A DNA stretch of 64,000 bases from a bacterium (lineage in GTDB: Bacteria > Krumholzibacteriota > Krumholzibacteriia > LZORAL124-64-63), in NCBI GenBank assembly GCA_016712675.1, contig JADJQR010000001.1:3844001-3908000 (forward strand), read 5' to 3'. Under the pieces are notes generated by a model. The model saw only the letters and a list, made by a program, of their open reading frames with translations. It did not search any database and was not told the origin of the DNA. The position numbers and the translations under genes are program-made. This document shows, in pieces, positions 61,541 to 64,000 of the stretch (position 1 is its first letter; each line of letters begins with the position of its first letter).

Positions 61541-61894
61541 ATGAAACAAGACCCGATGAATTCCGTCTTCGCCGCGCTGGCCCACCCGGTCCGGCGCCGC
61601 CTGCTCGACATCCTGGTCGGGATGCCGGGCTGCAGCGTCAACGACGTGGCGAAGTACGTAGTCCCCCAGTTCCCGATGAGCCGGATCGGCGTGCTCAAGC
61701 ACCTGCGCGTGCTGGAGGAGGCCGGGCTGGTCGTCTCGCAGAAGCAGGGCCGCGTGCGCGAGCTGTACTTCAACGCCGCGCCGATCCAGCTGGTCTACGA
61801 CCGCTGGACGTCGCAGTACAGCCGCTTCTGGGCAGCCCACGTCAATGACATCAAGTTCCTGGCCGAGCAGGAGGAGACCGGACATGAGCGGTAA
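61541..61894 (+). CDS. ArsR-family transcriptional regulator
   Basis: A 117-residue winged-helix protein: FAALAHPVRRRLLDIL (helix 1-2), FPMSRIGVLKHLRVLEEAG (recognition helix) and wing QKQGRVRELY, ending with a helical dimerisation segment. Cysteine is limited to C31, so no classical metal site. It belongs to the ArsR group that is genetically linked to SRPBCC/AHSA1 proteins, as here: the next gene overlaps by 11 bases. It probably represses its own promoter through the palindrome at 61523-61538. It starts without a leader ribosome site. Confidence 0.88.
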   Translation: MKQDPMNSVFAALAHPVRRRLLDILVGMPGCSVNDVAKYVVPQFPMSRIGVLKHLRVLEEAGLVVSQKQGRVRELYFNAAPIQLVYDRWTSQYSRFWAAHVNDIKFLAEQEETGHER

Positions 61895-62429
61895 CGTGAA
61901 GCAACCTGGCGACGTGAAGCAGGTGTACCGGATCACGATCAACGCCCCGATCCAGCGCGTGTGGGACGCGCTGACACGCACCGGCGAGCCGTTGCCGTTC
62001 TTCTTCGGCTCGGTCATGCACACAACGACGCTGGGGCCAGGCGCGCCCATCCGCATGCGCACCCCCGACGGCAAGTTCACCGGAGTCGTCGGCGACGTGC
62101 TCGAGTTCGACCCCCCGCGCCGCTTCAGCCACACGTTCAAGTTCACCTCGCTGGACGACCCCGCCTGCAAGGTGACCTACGAACTGGCGGAAGTGGGCGG
62201 CGCCGTGCAGTTCACGCTGACCTCCGAGCAGATCACCGCCGGCAGCAAGAGCGAGAAGTACATGAAGCAGGGCAGCGAGTTCATCGGCAGCACGCTCAAG
62301 GCGCTGTGCGAGACCGGCCGCCCCACCCTGAAGCAGCGCCTGATGCTGGCGATGATGGCCGCCACGGCCTTCACCTCGCCCAAGCGCAGCCGCAGCGAAC
62401 ACTGGCCGCTGAACGGCCGCATTTCCTGA
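61884..62429 (+). CDS. SRPBCC/AHSA1-family protein
   Basis: A 181-residue START/SRPBCC-fold protein: VYRITINAPIQRVWDALT at the start, PIRMRTPDGKFTGVVGDV and FEFDPPRR-like LEFDPPRRFSHTFKF in the middle, VQFTLTSEQI and a long C-terminal helix. These proteins hold a deep hydrophobic pocket for lipids or aromatics; the ligand may be the signal for the partner ArsR regulator. GGAGGAGACC precedes ATG 61884. A DUF4287/DUF5655 gene follows after 16 bases, also likely in the operon. Confidence 0.85.
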   Translation: MSGNVKQPGDVKQVYRITINAPIQRVWDALTRTGEPLPFFFGSVMHTTTLGPGAPIRMRTPDGKFTGVVGDVLEFDPPRRFSHTFKFTSLDDPACKVTYELAEVGGAVQFTLTSEQITAGSKSEKYMKQGSEFIGSTLKALCETGRPTLKQRLMLAMMAATAFTSPKRSRSEHWPLNGRIS

Positions 62430-62445
62430 GCCGGGGAGGACGACG

Positions 62446-63021
62446 ATGGCTGACGCGAAGAAGAAGACGCCCGATGACGCCCTGGCGACGATGATCGCCA
62501 ACCTGAAGGAGAAGACCGGCCGCACGCTGCCCGAGTGGGTGACGCTCGCGCGCGGCAGCGGCCTGGCCAAGCATGGGCAGATCGTGGCGATGCTCAAGGC
62601 CGACCACGGCCTGGGCCACGGCTACGCCAACCTGGTCGCCCAGTCGGCCCTGCAGGGCGATGCGCCTGCACCCGGCGGCGAGGACCTGGTCGCGGCGATG
62701 TACAGCGGCGACAAGCAGGCGCTGCTGCCGGTGTGGGCGGCGCTCGAGAAGGCGGTGCGCGGCTTCGGCCCCGACGTGGACGTCTCGCCCAAGAAGACGT
62801 ATGTCTCGCTGCGCCGCTCCAAGCAGTTCGCACTGGTGCAGCCGACGACGAAGACGCGCGTGGACGTGGGTCTTTGCCTGAAGGGCGAGGCGACAGGCCC
62901 GCGCCTGGAGGCCGCTGGCAGCTTCAACGCCATGGTCAGCCACCGGGTGCGGCTGGAGACGCCGGCCGACGTGGACGCCGAACTGGTGGGCTGGCTGCGG
63001 AAGGCCTACGACCGGGCCTGA
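62446..63021 (+). CDS. DUF4287/DUF5655-domain protein
   Basis: A 191-residue cytosolic protein. The N-terminal half (about 12-70) is DUF4287-like, with TMIANLKEKTGRTLPEW and KHGQIVAMLKADHGLGHGYA; the C-terminal half (about 80-190) is DUF5655-like, with SPKKTYVSLRRSKQFALVQP and RVDVGLCLKG. Both are found together in proteins often encoded beside ArsR/AHSA1 genes, as here. Function unknown; a nucleic-acid or small-molecule binding role is guessed by others, not shown. GGGGAGGACGACG precedes ATG. Confidence 0.85.
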   Translation: MADAKKKTPDDALATMIANLKEKTGRTLPEWVTLARGSGLAKHGQIVAMLKADHGLGHGYANLVAQSALQGDAPAPGGEDLVAAMYSGDKQALLPVWAALEKAVRGFGPDVDVSPKKTYVSLRRSKQFALVQPTTKTRVDVGLCLKGEATGPRLEAAGSFNAMVSHRVRLETPADVDAELVGWLRKAYDRA

Positions 63022-63135
63022 TCCGGCGACCGCAGACAACTCGCGGCAGGGGAGCCGGCTGTAACCCGCGGCCGGCTCCTGCGTCTAGTGGGGTTGGGCC
63101 CTCCCCATCCCGTCCCACTCCGCCGAGGTGCGACC

Positions 63136-64000
63136 ATGGCCTCCATGCCCCGCCGCCTGCCCATCGTCCTGTCGATCCTCGTCCCGCTGCTGCTGTCCAC
63201 AACGACAGGAACGGCCGCCGCCGGCTCGCTGGACCTCCCGGTCCAGGGTCACGGTCTCTCGTTCGGCAACTCGCCCGTGTTCACGGGCCTGCGCCTGAAC
63301 CTCAGCGATCGCGACCTGGTGGACATCAAGGGCGTGACCATCTCGCTGTGGGCTCCCCGGGGCGAGCCCTCGGGGTCCATCCGCGGCCTGGCCCTCGGCC
63401 TGGTCGGCACCGCGCCCCGGCGCTTCGAGGGCCTGACGGTGAATCTCGTGGGTGCCGGCGCGGACCAGGTGAGCGGGATCGCCATCGGCGGCCTGGGCGT
63501 CGGCTGCGCGGATTTCGAGGGCGTGGGCATCGGCGGCCTGGGCATCGGCGGCGACCGCCTGCAGGGCGTGATGCTGGGCGGCCTCGGCATCGGCGGCGAT
63601 GACCTGACCGGCATCATGGCCGGAGGTCTGGGTGTCGGCGGCGACCGCCTGACGGGGCTGTTCGTCGGCGGGCTGGGCGTCGGCGGCGACGACCTGACCG
63701 GGCTGTTCGTCGGCGGGCTGGGTGTGGGCGGCGACCGGGTGACCGGCGCGGCGCTGGCCATCGGCGGGCTGGGCGCCGAACGCTTCGAAGGCCTGGCCGC
63801 CTGTGGCGCCTACCTGCGCGGGCAGGAACTGGACGGCGTCGGCATCGGCGCCTACAACCGCATCGGTGGGCGCGTCGACGGGCTGCAGATCGGCATCCTC
63901 AACTTCGCGCGCGAGCTGCACGGCGTGCAGGTCGGGCTGCTCAACTACGCGGGCAACAACCGCCGCGGCACGAAGTGGCTGCCAGGCTTCAACTGCCACT
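63136..64000 (+). CDS. Glycine-rich repeat surface protein, N-terminal part (LA_2272-like)
   Basis: The gene is cut by the window end; 288 residues are visible. A Sec signal (ending near TAAAGS) is followed by a region with LDLPVQGHGLSFGNSPV and then ten tandem units of about 15 residues with the consensus x-x-x-G-G-L-G-x-G-G-D-x-L-x-G, closing with phrases such as LQIGILNFA and VQVGLLNYAG. The last phrases are characteristic of the LA_2272-type surface repeat family of spirochaetes and others; the repeats would build a parallel beta-solenoid. Probably outer-membrane or exported. Function unknown. Confidence 0.8.
   Translation, partial: MASMPRRLPIVLSILVPLLLSTTTGTAAAGSLDLPVQGHGLSFGNSPVFTGLRLNLSDRDLVDIKGVTISLWAPRGEPSGSIRGLALGLVGTAPRRFEGLTVNLVGAGADQVSGIAIGGLGVGCADFEGVGIGGLGIGGDRLQGVMLGGLGIGGDDLTGIMAGGLGVGGDRLTGLFVGGLGVGGDDLTGLFVGGLGVGGDRVTGAALAIGGLGAERFEGLAACGAYLRGQELDGVGIGAYNRIGGRVDGLQIGILNFARELHGVQVGLLNYAGNNRRGTKWLPGFNCH
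63478..63924 (+). repeat. Tandem 45-base coding repeats in the surface protein gene
   Basis: Ten head-to-tail units (nine of 45 bases, last of 42) encode the 15-residue G-G-L-G repeats. Central units (63568-63747) are most alike; units toward the end diverge. The similarity invites recombination and copy-number change. Confidence 0.8.

Noticed and set aside
63478-63924. Tandem DNA repeats as a CRISPR or integron array
   Set aside because: Repeats are adjacent, in frame and coding; there are no spacers.

Overview
The window is about 70% G+C, gene-dense and carries only ordinary housekeeping, respiratory and envelope genes; I see no phage, transposase, CRISPR, rRNA or tRNA gene. Several traits point to a Gram-negative, motile, respiring bacterium of the FCB assemblage (candidate phyla such as Krumholzibacteriota or Eisenbacteria fit, but this is inference): a secreted M6 protease ending in a YPNPFNPST-type C-terminal sorting/FlgD-like domain, outer-membrane barrels ending in aromatic residues, a cbb3 oxidase, very many haem c sites, a chemoreceptor behind a sigma-28-like promoter, and a selenocysteine-containing SelD.

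Layout. 1-466: tail of an RND efflux pump. 524-5057 (+): a DtxR/MntR-type regulator with a TTAG-type palindromic operator and a TroABCD-like manganese/zinc/iron ABC importer whose two permeases both carry a cytosolic winged-helix tail. 5081-13108 (-): a tightly coupled cluster with its own promoter coding for a membrane b-type cytochrome, a 20-haem and a 19-haem cytochrome c, an outer-membrane barrel protein, a membrane-anchored 2x[4Fe-4S]/flavin oxidoreductase and a crotonase. This looks like an unfamiliar trans-envelope (porin-cytochrome-like) electron conduit and is the most interesting system here. 13235-18619 (-): a zinc-acquisition operon of the AztABCD kind with an added histidine-loop outer-membrane protein. 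18810-21649 (+): glnS and selD (Sec at codon 18, TGA at 20645). 21736-27487 (+): an HDOD protein behind a switch-like leader, then a YhaO/YhaN (SbcD/SbcC-like) pair. 27495-28944 (-): an ArsR-type regulator and ispH. 28945-29370: no protein gene, but a predicted small RNA with promoter and strong terminator. 29371-31413 (-): a polytopic glycosyltransferase with a TPR tail.

31562-40333 (+) is a complete cbb3 oxidase locus: a SafE/CcdA-like copper or thiol protein, CcoI, CcoS, a fused CcoN-CcoO, CcoQ, a short mono-haem CcoP, a strong terminator, then CcoG and a small membrane protein. 40508-46463: membrane protein, two-domain GT2 glycosyltransferase, second polytopic glycosyltransferase, YgjV-like/GNAT-like fusion, twin-receiver response regulator. 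46507-54787 (-): M6 metalloprotease with seven FG-GAP repeats, DUF523 protein, 14-blade WD40 protein and acetyl-CoA synthetase. 55050-63021: small membrane protein, Cache-type chemoreceptor, methyltransferase, inorganic pyrophosphatase, pyrC, a lipoprotein, an autoregulated ArsR/SRPBCC pair and a DUF4287/DUF5655 protein. 63136 to the end: a truncated surface protein of 15-residue glycine-rich repeats.

How the genes work together. Two separate metal importers supply manganese/iron and zinc. Oxygen respiration (cbb3) and a putative multihaem extracellular electron-transfer route coexist. Acetate activation and pyrophosphatase feed central metabolism. No gene-free stretch exceeds 300 bases except 28945-29370.
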